Shown here: positions 45,026-52,353 of the stretch, piece by piece
Layout: each line of letters starts with the position of its first letter
Position numbering within the stretch: position 1 is the first letter of the stretch
Translations under genes and position numbers: made by a program
Notes under the pieces: generated by a model
The model's input: only the letters and a program-made list of their open reading frames with translations
Told to the model about the DNA's origin: nothing
Databases searched by the model: none
Source of the DNA: Nostoc sp. UHCC 0702
GTDB lineage: Bacteria > Cyanobacteriota > Cyanobacteriia > Cyanobacteriales > Nostocaceae
DNA: 64,000 nucleotides
Direction of reading: 5' to 3'
Assembly: GCA_017164015.1 (NCBI GenBank)
Contig: CP071065.1
Coordinates: forward strand, 3,511,918 to 3,575,917

Positions 45026-45039
45026 CCCCTTTAGTGGGG
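45026..45039 (+). terminator. short hairpin after tRNA-like copy 1
   Basis: CCCC, loop TTTAGT, GGGG. The tRNA-like copy 2 is followed by a similar hairpin, so it looks part of the same unit. Confidence 0.45.
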
Positions 45040-45058
45040 CAAACGCAATCAAAGGTAA

Positions 45059-45433
45059 ATGAATATGACAAACAAGGCTAAACGAGCGGTAATCAGTATC
45101 GCTGGTATTGAGGTGGAGGTATTTCAGATGCCTAACGGTGAATACGCAATGAGTCAGACTCAAGTAGCTCAAGCAATCAATATGGTTGAATCTGGGTTTC
45201 GTCGGTTTTTGCAGTCAAAAGAGGCGAAAGTGTTGCTAGGCAACGATTTGGGTTTCGTCGCAATTTCAATTGCTGGAACGGGTAGAGCAATTAATGCAGT
45301 CCCTATCAATATTGTCAGTTTGTTTTGGAACTACCAATCACATAATGGAAGCGATAAAGCCTTTGCTTTAGTCAATGCTTGTGTGATTGAAGCGCTAGAG
45401 CGTAGATATGATAATGCATGGTTTCAAAAATAA
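45059..45433 (+). CDS. antirepressor-like N-domain protein (124 aa)
   Basis: The protein matches the N-terminal domain of the 236-aa protein at 42634: both begin N/HKAKRA-ISIA-IE-EVFQ with Q-M-S-Q-Q-V-A-A, and share a Cys-Val-I-EALERRYD segment before the end. It lacks the longer C-terminal helical part and so may be a minimal paralogue or interfering partner. It follows a dyad and the tRNA-like RNA. Confidence 0.6.
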   Translation: MNMTNKAKRAVISIAGIEVEVFQMPNGEYAMSQTQVAQAINMVESGFRRFLQSKEAKVLLGNDLGFVAISIAGTGRAINAVPINIVSLFWNYQSHNGSDKAFALVNACVIEALERRYDNAWFQK

Positions 45434-45448
45434 TACAGGAGTAATCTT

Positions 45449-46312
45449 ATGCCAGATATAATTCACGTTCTACAATCACAAGCCAGCGATATCAAACTTG
45501 ATGCCGAGGGTAAGTCAACATTTAGTATTCGGGCGGTTGCGAAATTAGCAGATGTTAGTCATGTGGCAATAAGAAAATCATTGTTAGGTGGTAACCTAGA
45601 CCCCTCCAAAACAGCTAAGACCCTTACAGGTAAAGACCTTGAGGGTGGTAACCCAAGATCCTCTAAAATGCCTGGAGTCTTTGCTTGTAAAGACTCCAGG
45701 GGTGGGGCACTGGAGTCACCCAAAACGGCTAAAACCCTTGCAGGCAAAAGCGTTGGGGGTGGGGTTCTAAAAAATGGTAAAAGTGGCGACCAAAAGCCCA
45801 CAAGATTGGCTGAAAAGCTTATCAGTAAAGGTTTTAAGGGTGGCGACTTAAAATCATGGACTACCGAAGGGATACCTGACACAGCCGCCTACGCAATCAT
45901 TTGGTACTATGCCTTTGACGCTGGCAGGTATTGCACCCAACAAGCTCGATTAATGGTTGAGTCTCTCGGTGCTGTAGGCTTGAGAGTGTTTGCCCAGCGG
46001 GCGCTAGGCTATGCGGAACACGCATCATTGGCACTGCCTCAATCCCCATTAATGGCTGAAATATCGGCATTAAAGCATGAAGCCCAGGCGATCGCAGCTG
46101 AAATCAAGATCCATGAAAAAGCTGTAATCACGCACCAGCAAGCCATTGAGCAACTTCACCAAAGGCTAGATGACACTGAGCTAAAGATAGCGAATGCCCA
46201 TCTTGAGCTATACGACCCAATCCACAAGAAGCTTGAATACTATGAAAACAAGCGATTGGAGATTATGTCTAAGAACGTGTCCAGAAACTTCAATTCAAGT
46301 CCTAACTCGTAA
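45449..46312 (+). CDS. antirepressor-like protein with repeat linker and coiled-coil tail
   Basis: The 287-residue protein has an N-terminal helix-turn-helix (FSIRAVAKLADVSHVAIRKSLLG), then four to five imperfect Gly-Gly repeats of ~22 residues (GGNLDPSKTAKTLTGKDLE, GGALESPKTAKTLAGKSVG), a conserved alpha-helical part with GVRVFAQRALGYAEH-like features, and a coiled-coil tail ending ELYDPIHKKLEYYENKR. The tail is homologous to that of the MSV199 protein at 44007. A 12-bp perfect hairpin lies in the repeat region (45671-45700). Confidence 0.65.
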   Translation: MPDIIHVLQSQASDIKLDAEGKSTFSIRAVAKLADVSHVAIRKSLLGGNLDPSKTAKTLTGKDLEGGNPRSSKMPGVFACKDSRGGALESPKTAKTLAGKSVGGGVLKNGKSGDQKPTRLAEKLISKGFKGGDLKSWTTEGIPDTAAYAIIWYYAFDAGRYCTQQARLMVESLGAVGLRVFAQRALGYAEHASLALPQSPLMAEISALKHEAQAIAAEIKIHEKAVITHQQAIEQLHQRLDDTELKIANAHLELYDPIHKKLEYYENKRLEIMSKNVSRNFNSSPNS

Positions 46313-46379
46313 CTCATATCTATATATATGTGGAATATATAGCAATCCGATTTGATTTCTGAATCACTCGTAGAGGTAA

Positions 46380-46412
46380 GGGACTGGGGACTGGGGACTG
46401 GGGACTGGGAAG
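46380..46412. repeat. GGGGACTGGG tandem repeat
   Basis: About three and a half copies of GGGGACTGGG lie in the intergenic region after the 287-aa gene. The same simple-sequence type is common between genes here. Confidence 0.6.
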
Positions 46413-46452
46413 AAGGAATAAAGGTGTACTGAGTTTTGTTCAAAAATCAAAT

Positions 46453-46650
46453 ATGAGTCCTATATTGTGTACTGATGATTTCGGAGATGAAGATAGTCAA
46501 AGCATAATACCAATTGGCAGATGTCCTCAGTGTGCTGATGGCGAATTATTTCTTGACCCTGATGAAGAACCAGAATTTCAGGTGATTTGCTGCGACTCAT
46601 GCGATTACGCTATTGACCCCAGGAAAATAGAATTTATAGTCGGAGAATAA
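46453..46650 (+). CDS. small zinc-ribbon protein (65 aa)
   Basis: The protein holds CPQCADGELF and CCDSCDY, two Cys pairs about 25 residues apart, with many acidic residues (DFGDEDSQS, DPDEEPEF). That is a compact zinc ribbon. Such proteins are often co-regulators in phages; no direct target. It is followed by the second tRNA-like sequence. Confidence 0.6.
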   Translation: MSPILCTDDFGDEDSQSIIPIGRCPQCADGELFLDPDEEPEFQVICCDSCDYAIDPRKIEFIVGE

Positions 46651-46670
46651 GCAAAACTATCAAGACTATA

Positions 46671-46736
46671 TGGACTAAAGCATTTTGGTAAATGCCTAGC
46701 GATCGCCTGCTCCGGGTTCGATTCCCGGTAGTCCTA
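46671..46736 (+). ncRNA. tRNA-like RNA without an anticodon arm, copy 2
   Basis: A 6-bp acceptor (GGACTA with TAGTCC, the first base unpaired), a D arm (GCAT, loop TTTGGTAA, ATGC) and a T arm (CCGGG, loop TTCGATT, CCCGG). The anticodon arm is replaced by a 16-nt segment centred on a HIP1 palindrome GCGATCGC. The D-loop and the T-loop plus 3' acceptor strand match copy 1; a TCCCC / GGGGA hairpin follows at 46737-46755. Confidence 0.65.
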
Positions 46737-46845
46737 TCCCCCAGCTACTAGGGGAACTCAGGTATACACCAATACACAGTGTTGGCTCATCGCCCAGCAA
46801 TGGCGTGACTGGCTTAGCTATGGAATTGGATAGTATTTCTGGGCA

Positions 46846-46898
46846 TGCATAGTTTTATGTACAATTTTGTGCAAGAAATTCATACATAAAAACATTGA
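46846..46898. promoter_or_regulatory. 53-bp dyad repeat, copy 7
   Basis: Arms TGCATAGTTTTATGTA and TACATAAAAACATTGA, 21 nt apart. The 204-aa gene starts 55 bp downstream. Confidence 0.75.
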
Positions 46899-46953
46899 CA
46901 GATTCATGTATAACTGAGTAGCATAGCAAACATGCAGATAAACAAACAAGCAA

Positions 46954-47568
46954 ATGTCACGAACAACATTCAAGCAAGTGCAAGAGTATGCACAGCAACA
47001 TGGATATGTACTGGTTAAAAGCAGTTTCTCAAGGTATCCCTATACCTTACAAGTCTTAAAAACAGGTGTGGTGATTAATTGCAATTACGCAACTTTAAAC
47101 AATGTGCTTAGCGCAATTAAAGAAGGTACAATGCTTGATGGCGAATTTTGCGAATTACGCCCTGTTCCATCAGGCGAACCTTGGGACGATGAGCCAACTG
47201 AACCCAATCCTGATGATGGTGATGAACCCACTGACGGTAAAAGTCTAGCTGTAAGCTTTGCCCCATCCATCAAAGTAATGTCTGCCCCAGAATTTCAAAG
47301 CACTGCACAAATATCTATAGGTGACTTAATTAAAATCGTTCACCTTGATGAATGTGGTATTAGCGAACAACCACAGGTGGAAGTCATCCAACGTAGAGAC
47401 AATGAAACACTGAAAAGTAAGGCAAAAATACTAGTTAATTACTCACAAGAAGAACAACGATATTATGCCTATCCACTAGCTGCACACGGCGGATGGGTAA
47501 CATGGATAGACTCACCTAAACCTTACACAGTTCAACAATTCAATATTGCATTCAACCACAACCGTTAA
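46954..47568 (+). CDS. hypothetical element protein (204 aa)
   Basis: Not recognised. The N-terminal 65 residues are a compact domain (TFKQVQEYAQQHGYVLVKSSFSRYPYTLQVLKTG), joined by an acidic Pro/Asp linker (EPWDDEPTEPNPDDGDEPTDG) to a beta-rich C-terminal part. It lies in one operon with the Csx3-like gene, which starts 2 bp after its stop, so it may be part of the same counter-defence unit. Confidence 0.6.
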   Translation: MSRTTFKQVQEYAQQHGYVLVKSSFSRYPYTLQVLKTGVVINCNYATLNNVLSAIKEGTMLDGEFCELRPVPSGEPWDDEPTEPNPDDGDEPTDGKSLAVSFAPSIKVMSAPEFQSTAQISIGDLIKIVHLDECGISEQPQVEVIQRRDNETLKSKAKILVNYSQEEQRYYAYPLAAHGGWVTWIDSPKPYTVQQFNIAFNHNR

Positions 47569-47570
47569 CT

Positions 47571-47879
47571 ATGACAATCGAATTTGATCGAGAAGAATCA
47601 ACACTTACTATTAACTTTGACGAAAAACTATCATCTGTCGAGATGGTTAAACGGGCTGAAAAAGAATACGTCAATGTACTTCAGCGTCATGAATCTGTTG
47701 GGCGACTAATTTTACTCGATGGAAATGTTCCGTCCTGCGTTACGGCTTGTGTCGCTATCAGCGCATACAGGTTTTCATATATTCCGATAGCGATAGGTGT
47801 CTATGATTTGAGCATAAAAAAATATGTAATTGTTTACACTTGTAATCATCTCTATGATGTAGGACAAACAATAGCTTGA
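47571..47879 (+). CDS. Csx3/Crn3-like protein (type III CRISPR ring-nuclease homologue)
   Basis: The 102-residue protein follows the Csx3 pattern throughout: an N-terminal beta region TLTINFDEKL, a VEMVKRAEKE-YVNVL helix, GRLILLDGNVPSCVTACVAIS, then IAIGVYDLSIKKYVIVYT and NHLYDVGQTI. Csx3 family members bind or cut cyclic oligoadenylates made by type III CRISPR complexes. The conserved histidines of cellular Csx3 in the middle helix look replaced (here AISAYRFSY), while Asp79 is kept. It could be an anti-CRISPR ring nuclease or only a cOA sponge. Placed on a mobile element rather than beside CRISPR genes. Confidence 0.62.
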   Translation: MTIEFDREESTLTINFDEKLSSVEMVKRAEKEYVNVLQRHESVGRLILLDGNVPSCVTACVAISAYRFSYIPIAIGVYDLSIKKYVIVYTCNHLYDVGQTIA

Positions 47880-47937
47880 TACCTGACCTAAGCATGTCGT
47901 TAAACTGCTAAACACACATAACAAAGGAAAACATATC

Positions 47938-48906
47938 ATGCCTTCATTGACCGCTAAAGCATTAGACCAATTGGATACTTGGGGCAATACTTGCTATGCA
48001 TCCAATGATTTGCATATCGCAGCCTTGAAAATTAACTTACCTGCTGAGGGTAAAGATGCAGCTAGTTGGCACTACAAAGCCAACACTTTTACTCTTGCAT
48101 GGGAGTCCATGACTGGAGTGAAAGACGAGAAATCAGGCAAGCTATTTTTGGTAGGTACTGTATTACCTGGAGAAGGCAACGATGGCTCATTCAATGTCAA
48201 CTGCAAAGAAAAAGTTGATGGCAAAAGTCAGAACAACAAAGAAAAAGCTAGTGCCGCGAATCTTGCATGGCAGAAGTCCAAGAATCTATGCGTAGTAGAC
48301 ACATCTGGCTGTGAGGCTATGGCACTTGTCGCTGAAACTCTTGCTGATTTGAAAATATGGGTTAAGCCACGAGGCAAGGAGCATTTTTGGACAATCAAAT
48401 TTGATAAGCCAGAAGACAAGCAGGCTGTAGCGGAAGCATTTGCAGCGATGGTTGTTCGTTGGATGAATGCCTGGACTGAGGGGTGTAAAACCGCTATTCC
48501 TACAACAGATAAGGAATACTACCCTCACGTCAGTAAGTGCAAAGATGCAGGATTGCTATATGTGCCTGTGATGGCATCATCTGAGTTTCCCCAAGAAGAA
48601 AACGATGATGGCGAGGAAATCCCAAAGCACGTACCTTTCGAGGGTGAATTGCCATGCTGGGAAAAACTGGGGATTGAATTGCCTGAGATTAAAGTTGAGT
48701 CTGGCAAGAAGGGTGGCTATGGGTACGGTGCTGGTGCTGAAGCTATGGCAGACCAATTAAAGGCTCGTAAGGACTTTGTGATTGCTGAGTTTGCAGCTAC
48801 CAATCCAGCGCTTAACACCTTGCCTTTGATTCATGCCGCTACGGCAGAGGATGACCGAACACTTGATTATTTCAATTTCTTAGTCAAGCTAATGGGTAAA
48901 GCATAG
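47938..48906 (+). CDS. hypothetical element protein (322 aa)
   Basis: No family recognised. The 322-residue sequence is soluble and has one acidic insert (SEFPQEENDDGEEIPKHVPFEGELP) and a Gly-rich turn (GKKGGYGYGAGAE). The repeated W and Y residues and even charge distribution suggest a globular nucleic-acid or protein binding fold, but I cannot name it. It is in the same rightward operon as the Csx3-like protein. Confidence 0.6.
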   Translation: MPSLTAKALDQLDTWGNTCYASNDLHIAALKINLPAEGKDAASWHYKANTFTLAWESMTGVKDEKSGKLFLVGTVLPGEGNDGSFNVNCKEKVDGKSQNNKEKASAANLAWQKSKNLCVVDTSGCEAMALVAETLADLKIWVKPRGKEHFWTIKFDKPEDKQAVAEAFAAMVVRWMNAWTEGCKTAIPTTDKEYYPHVSKCKDAGLLYVPVMASSEFPQEENDDGEEIPKHVPFEGELPCWEKLGIELPEIKVESGKKGGYGYGAGAEAMADQLKARKDFVIAEFAATNPALNTLPLIHAATAEDDRTLDYFNFLVKLMGKA

Positions 48907-48915
48907 ATTTAGACA

Positions 48916-48956
48916 TGCATGAAATTTATGCATAAAAATAAACATAAAATCATGCA
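48916..48956. promoter_or_regulatory. dyad repeat, copy 8 (short form)
   Basis: Arms TGCATGAAATTTATGCA and CATAAAATCATGCA are close together; a 12-bp unit appears to be missing from the usual spacer. It lies 30 bp upstream of the 71-aa gene. Confidence 0.65.
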
Positions 48957-48985
48957 TGTATTTTACACCGCTCTAGAGGTATGAC

Positions 48986-49201
48986 ATGACAAATTTTATC
49001 AAGATAGTAGACAACACCGATCACGTTCACATGGTCGCAGTCGCTCACATTTACGAAATAGTTCATCATCGTTGGAAGAAGGAAGACAACTTAGACACTT
49101 ATTATGTTTGCCTCCCAAACGCAAGCTTAAGGCTCACAGCCAAAGAATATGTGCGAATTATGAAAGTACTCAAAGAAATAGGAGAAGAGCAATGTCAGTA
49201 A
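48986..49201 (+). CDS. hypothetical small protein (71 aa)
   Basis: Not recognised. The 71 residues (NFIKIVDNTDHVHMVAVAHIYEIVHHRWKKED, then YYVCLPNASLRLTAKEYVRIMKVLKEIGE) look like a small beta-alpha domain. Its last codons overlap the macro-domain start by 10 bp, indicating coupling and a shared role. Confidence 0.55.
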   Translation: MTNFIKIVDNTDHVHMVAVAHIYEIVHHRWKKEDNLDTYYVCLPNASLRLTAKEYVRIMKVLKEIGEEQCQ

Positions 49202-49656
49202 TATTTAAATCAGGCAACGTATTAGAGGACAAAGCACAAGCATTGGTAAACCCTGTGAACTGTGTAGGTGTAATGGGCAAAGGCTTGGCGTTAGCATTCA
49301 AGGAAAAGTACCCAGAATACTCTAGGGATTACAAGGAATACTGTGACGACGGCATGATGAGCGTGGGTAGCTGCCATCTATGGTATCCTGACGGTGACAA
49401 GCCAATAATTGTAAGCTTTCCAACTAAAATTCATTGGGCAGGTTCTAGCCGCATTGAGTACATAGAGGATGGACTGAAGAATCTCGGTGAAATAATTAGT
49501 CGATTTGATATCAATTCTATAGCAATACCAGCGCTTGGTTGCGGTGAAGGTGGGCTTAGTTGGGATGCAGTAAAACCCATGATTTTCAATTGGGCAATTC
49601 ACCATCAACAGTCTACAGGACTAAACACTACTATCTATACTCCCTTCCAGTCTTAG
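49192..49656 (+). CDS. macro-domain ADP-ribose-binding protein
   Basis: The 154-residue protein is a stand-alone macro domain: VIFKSGNVLEDKAQALVNPVNCVGVMGKGLALAFKEKYP, and the loop IPALGCGEGGLSWDAV. Similar macro domains reverse ADP-ribosylation (DarG) or bind ADP-ribose signals. No DarT-like toxin is beside it, so an antidote or anti-defence role is possible. The ATG at 49192 has GGAG 9 nt upstream and overlaps the previous gene's end. Confidence 0.85.
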   Translation: MSVIFKSGNVLEDKAQALVNPVNCVGVMGKGLALAFKEKYPEYSRDYKEYCDDGMMSVGSCHLWYPDGDKPIIVSFPTKIHWAGSSRIEYIEDGLKNLGEIISRFDINSIAIPALGCGEGGLSWDAVKPMIFNWAIHHQQSTGLNTTIYTPFQS

Positions 49657-49671
49657 ATAGTTTTTAAAACA

Positions 49672-49724
49672 TGTACGAATATATGTACAAATTTATGCAA
49701 AAATTCATGCACAAAATTTGTACA
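49672..49724. promoter_or_regulatory. 53-bp dyad repeat, copy 9
   Basis: Arms TGTACGAATATATGTA and GCACAAAATTTGTACA, about 21 nt apart, the right arm out of register by one base. It lies 35 bp upstream of the 90-aa gene. Confidence 0.75.
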
Positions 49725-49759
49725 TATTCCAGAAAACACACCAAAACAAGGACAAGCCA

Positions 49760-50032
49760 ATGATGACTTACCGCAAATTTTTAGAATTTAAGGCGAAAGC
49801 TGTAAATGCCTCTATTCACCAAGATCCAGTAATTCAACTAGGCTACGAAGTCACTTATGGCGGATTGGTGAAATTTCAGCTTAAGTTTCAAACGCCGCAA
49901 CGCCTACTAGCAGAACTTGTAGACTTAGATTTGATTTCTGACAAGCTAACCAAGGCTATTTGTATGAGCGCGATCGCCTACTGTGAATATATTTCTGATT
50001 TTGTTGAATGTACTCAAAAGCACCAATTGTAG
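49760..50032 (+). CDS. hypothetical small protein (90 aa)
   Basis: Not recognised. Starts MMTYRKFLEFKAKAVNASI, with a middle YGGLVKFQLKFQTPQRLLAELVDLD and a helical end containing several Cys and Tyr. The ATG-ATG start at 49760 is preferred to a longer frame running back through the dyad. A hairpin AAGGGAAGTAAGTG / CACTTGCCTCCCTT (50048-50091) follows. Confidence 0.55.
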   Translation: MMTYRKFLEFKAKAVNASIHQDPVIQLGYEVTYGGLVKFQLKFQTPQRLLAELVDLDLISDKLTKAICMSAIAYCEYISDFVECTQKHQL

Positions 50033-50122
50033 GCGAATAACCGCATAATAAAAAGGGAAGTAAGTGTAGTCCAAAGCACTTGCCTCCCTTAATTCAAAAC
50101 ACACTTTATACCAAAGAAAAAC

Positions 50123-51544
50123 ATGACTATCGATTCCCAAGATGAAGTCGCAGCCAAGCTTCTGCAATCATATCATGACAGAATTGAAGAAAACATAACC
50201 TATGAGAATGATAATGATTGGATTGCTGATTTACTGACAGAAATCAAGGACGACAACGAACTCTCTGATAATGACAAAGAAGCGTTAATCATTGCGCTAG
50301 CAGAAGCAGCAGAAAAGTCTGAAGGTGGGGTGCAACAGAATAGCGCCAAATCGCGTCCACAAAATGAATTTCCAAAACTAGATTTTGATGATGTAGAAGA
50401 AAACTTTATTCCTTGCGGATTAGACTCTTACCGCAGAGAAGAATATGAAACCTACGCACAGTGGCTCGTAGAAGCATACTTGCCAGCTTTTCACCCAATG
50501 CCCAATCAGTTTTTACAGCACAAAGTTGTAGCTTGTCTGATGCTATTGAATCACATGGCTTGCAGGGGAGATCAAGCTATACCGATTGTGTGGATACAAG
50601 GTCAGTCGGGTAGCGGTAAATCAGAGCTACTCAAAGCGTTCGCAGCACACTACCCTAAAGGCTTGGCTGTACAAGCTAGACCTGACGACACAGCCAGTAG
50701 TTTGCGCGATCGCCTGGATGCAGCATTTAGTGGCAATACACAGCCAGGCTTGATGTGGTACGACAATTGGAATCATTCAACATCTTTACCGCGATTTAGC
50801 AACGTGAGAGGACTGTTGTTAGCCAACAAGCGCAATGATGCAATAGCGCATCTCAGCACCAAAGGAGATAACAATCAGAGTAATTTCAAGTGTGCATCGT
50901 ACAGAGCATTCAGCAGCGTCGATAGTGGCATCAGTACTAGTAACACCATGTTTAGCGAGTTCTTACGACGGCTATGGGTATTGCTTTGTGCAAAGTCCCC
51001 AGCAGATAAACGCCTCAATTATTCATGGCAAGGGATGGTCGATGAGTATAAGAAATTGTGGGGGTTTGAGGCTGTAGATGCTGTGAAAACACGTTACGGT
51101 CGATATTACAGAGAAGCATGTAAATTGCCTTGTCCTGACGGATTTTCACCTGAAGTGTGGGAGATTTTATCTGTACCCGTAGCAGTATGGCAGTATGTGG
51201 GACTAGGCACACAGAAAGAAGCTGTTAGTGCTTTTCTTACACATTATGAATGGGTACGTCGTCAAGACAGTGTGGAAACAGACACATACACACAATACAT
51301 ACGAGCCTATTTGAAGGATTTGCAAAAGCAAGCTGAGGCTGATGAGGAAGAGGATATGATTCCACAATCGGCTAAGTTCACTATGGATCGTGTTGACCCT
51401 GTATTGCTCAAGGCATACATAGAGAAACATCACAATTACAGGGTATCCGAAGGCAGATTTGAGCAAATTAAAACCATAATGCAATCGTTCGGCTATGCAT
51501 ACAAATTGCACTATGGTAGCTATGCGTTTGTGAGAGGGAGCTAG
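50123..51544 (+). CDS. P-loop ATPase, candidate replication or packaging motor
   Basis: The 473-residue protein has Walker A QGQSGSGKSE (residues 160-168) and a Walker B-like GLMWYDNW (209-215), preceded by an N-terminal acidic region. The spacing and the later ANKRNDAIAHLSTKGDNNQSNFKCASYRAFSSVDSG segment resemble the ATPase domain of D5-like/SF3 replication helicases, though similarity to a DNA packaging ATPase cannot be excluded. The C-terminal part has YGRYYREACKLPCPDGFSPEVW. Last large gene of the early rightward block. Confidence 0.65.
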   Translation: MTIDSQDEVAAKLLQSYHDRIEENITYENDNDWIADLLTEIKDDNELSDNDKEALIIALAEAAEKSEGGVQQNSAKSRPQNEFPKLDFDDVEENFIPCGLDSYRREEYETYAQWLVEAYLPAFHPMPNQFLQHKVVACLMLLNHMACRGDQAIPIVWIQGQSGSGKSELLKAFAAHYPKGLAVQARPDDTASSLRDRLDAAFSGNTQPGLMWYDNWNHSTSLPRFSNVRGLLLANKRNDAIAHLSTKGDNNQSNFKCASYRAFSSVDSGISTSNTMFSEFLRRLWVLLCAKSPADKRLNYSWQGMVDEYKKLWGFEAVDAVKTRYGRYYREACKLPCPDGFSPEVWEILSVPVAVWQYVGLGTQKEAVSAFLTHYEWVRRQDSVETDTYTQYIRAYLKDLQKQAEADEEEDMIPQSAKFTMDRVDPVLLKAYIEKHHNYRVSEGRFEQIKTIMQSFGYAYKLHYGSYAFVRGS

Positions 51545-51592
51545 AAGTTCCTGTATCGATGGATTTTGTAGCTCAATGTCTCAATATACACA

Positions 51593-51629
51593 AATTCCCT
51601 TTGTTAGTTCGCAGCTAACAAAGGGAATT
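51593..51629 (+). promoter_or_regulatory. 15-bp perfect hairpin sequestering a ribosome site
   Basis: AATTCCCTTTGTTAG, a 7-nt loop TTCGCAG, and CTAACAAAGGGAATT. The AAGGGA of the 3' arm is the ribosome site of the ATG at 51630, so folding would hide it. No T-tract follows, which argues against a plain terminator. This may be an RNA thermometer or attenuator of the next gene. Confidence 0.55.
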
Positions 51630-51989
51630 ATGAACCGAAACAAAACAAAACAAGGAAGTACCATCATATTATCACAGCCAAATAGCTTTTTTGCTCCCAT
51701 CCTTGAAGAAGGATTTGATTTGTACATAATAAACATCTTTAATGACGATGGTTCTTCTCAAAAAATAAAATATCTTTGCTCAAATGACCGCTGGGCAATG
51801 GCTGTTTTGCATTATCTGCATGGAAAGAGTGACAGCTATAGTATTGATCACGTGGATTATTACCCGCTCATCAAACTAGAACACCCTGAAGCAATAGTTA
51901 TACCGCCCATGCCTGTTGAGCTTGAAGATTTTTTCTTGGCGATAGGTTTCCAGTCACGGTTGGCTATTTCTAACGGCTCCAATAACTAG
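51630..51989 (+). CDS. hypothetical element protein (119 aa)
   Basis: Not recognised. Starts MNRNKTKQGSTIILSQPNSFFAPILEEGFDLYI with a likely beta-rich fold and a PPMPVELEDFFLAIGF end. An in-frame ATG at 51576 would place the hairpin inside the coding region, so the 51630 start with AAGGGA is preferred. The strong terminator at 52027 ends the operon. Confidence 0.55.
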   Translation: MNRNKTKQGSTIILSQPNSFFAPILEEGFDLYIINIFNDDGSSQKIKYLCSNDRWAMAVLHYLHGKSDSYSIDHVDYYPLIKLEHPEAIVIPPMPVELEDFFLAIGFQSRLAISNGSNN

Positions 51990-52026
51990 AACTTAAGTCA
52001 AGACAAAGCAATCAAACAACAATTCC

Positions 52027-52051
52027 AGAGGGTTTGATACCCTCTTTTTTT
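52027..52051 (+). terminator. rho-independent terminator of the early rightward operon
   Basis: AGAGGGT, TTGAT, ACCCTCT plus seven T, 38 bp past the stop at 51989. Confidence 0.88.
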
Positions 52052-52052
52052 A

Positions 52053-52107
52053 TGCATATGAATCTATGCACAAATCTGTGTACAAAAAATCTGCATAAAA
52101 ATGTACA
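52053..52107. promoter_or_regulatory. dyad repeat, copy 10
   Basis: Arms TGCATATGAATCTATGCA and TGCATAAAAATGTACA, 21 nt apart, with a further TATATTTATGCAG unit behind. Same sequence as copy 1, inverted. Confidence 0.8.
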
Positions 52108-52300
52108 TATATTTATGCAGTCCCCAAAAATATCACCCAAAGTAAGGAAAAACCACCTTTTTAGGGGTGGTCTAGGTGCATTTAGAGTCTTACGAGTATC
52201 ATTTTACTCCAAAATTTTAAATTACGCAATACGCAATAACAGCTAAAAGCCTTACCCAGACTAGGTTATAGCTATAGTGATATCACTTTCTTTGCAAATA

Positions 52301-52353
52301 TGTATGATTATATGCATAAAATCCTTACATAAAAATGTACACAAAAATGTGCA
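52301..52353. promoter_or_regulatory. 53-bp dyad repeat, copy 11
   Basis: Arms TGTATGATTATATGCA and TACACAAAAATGTGCA, 21 nt apart. Confidence 0.75.

Larger units (their letters stand above)
52014..52107. repeat. 94-bp inverted duplicate, right copy
   Basis: This block is the reverse complement of 33335-33428. It carries the operon terminator and a dyad repeat. The two copies are 18.6 kb apart and inverted. Confidence 0.85.

Noticed and set aside
47571..47879. CRISPR locus around the Csx3-like gene
   Set aside because: No cas10, csm/cmr or repeat array is near it; neighbours are unrelated element genes.
51593..51629. Plain rho-independent terminator for the ATPase gene
   Set aside because: The stem is strong but no T-tract follows, and its 3' arm contains the ribosome site of the next ATG.
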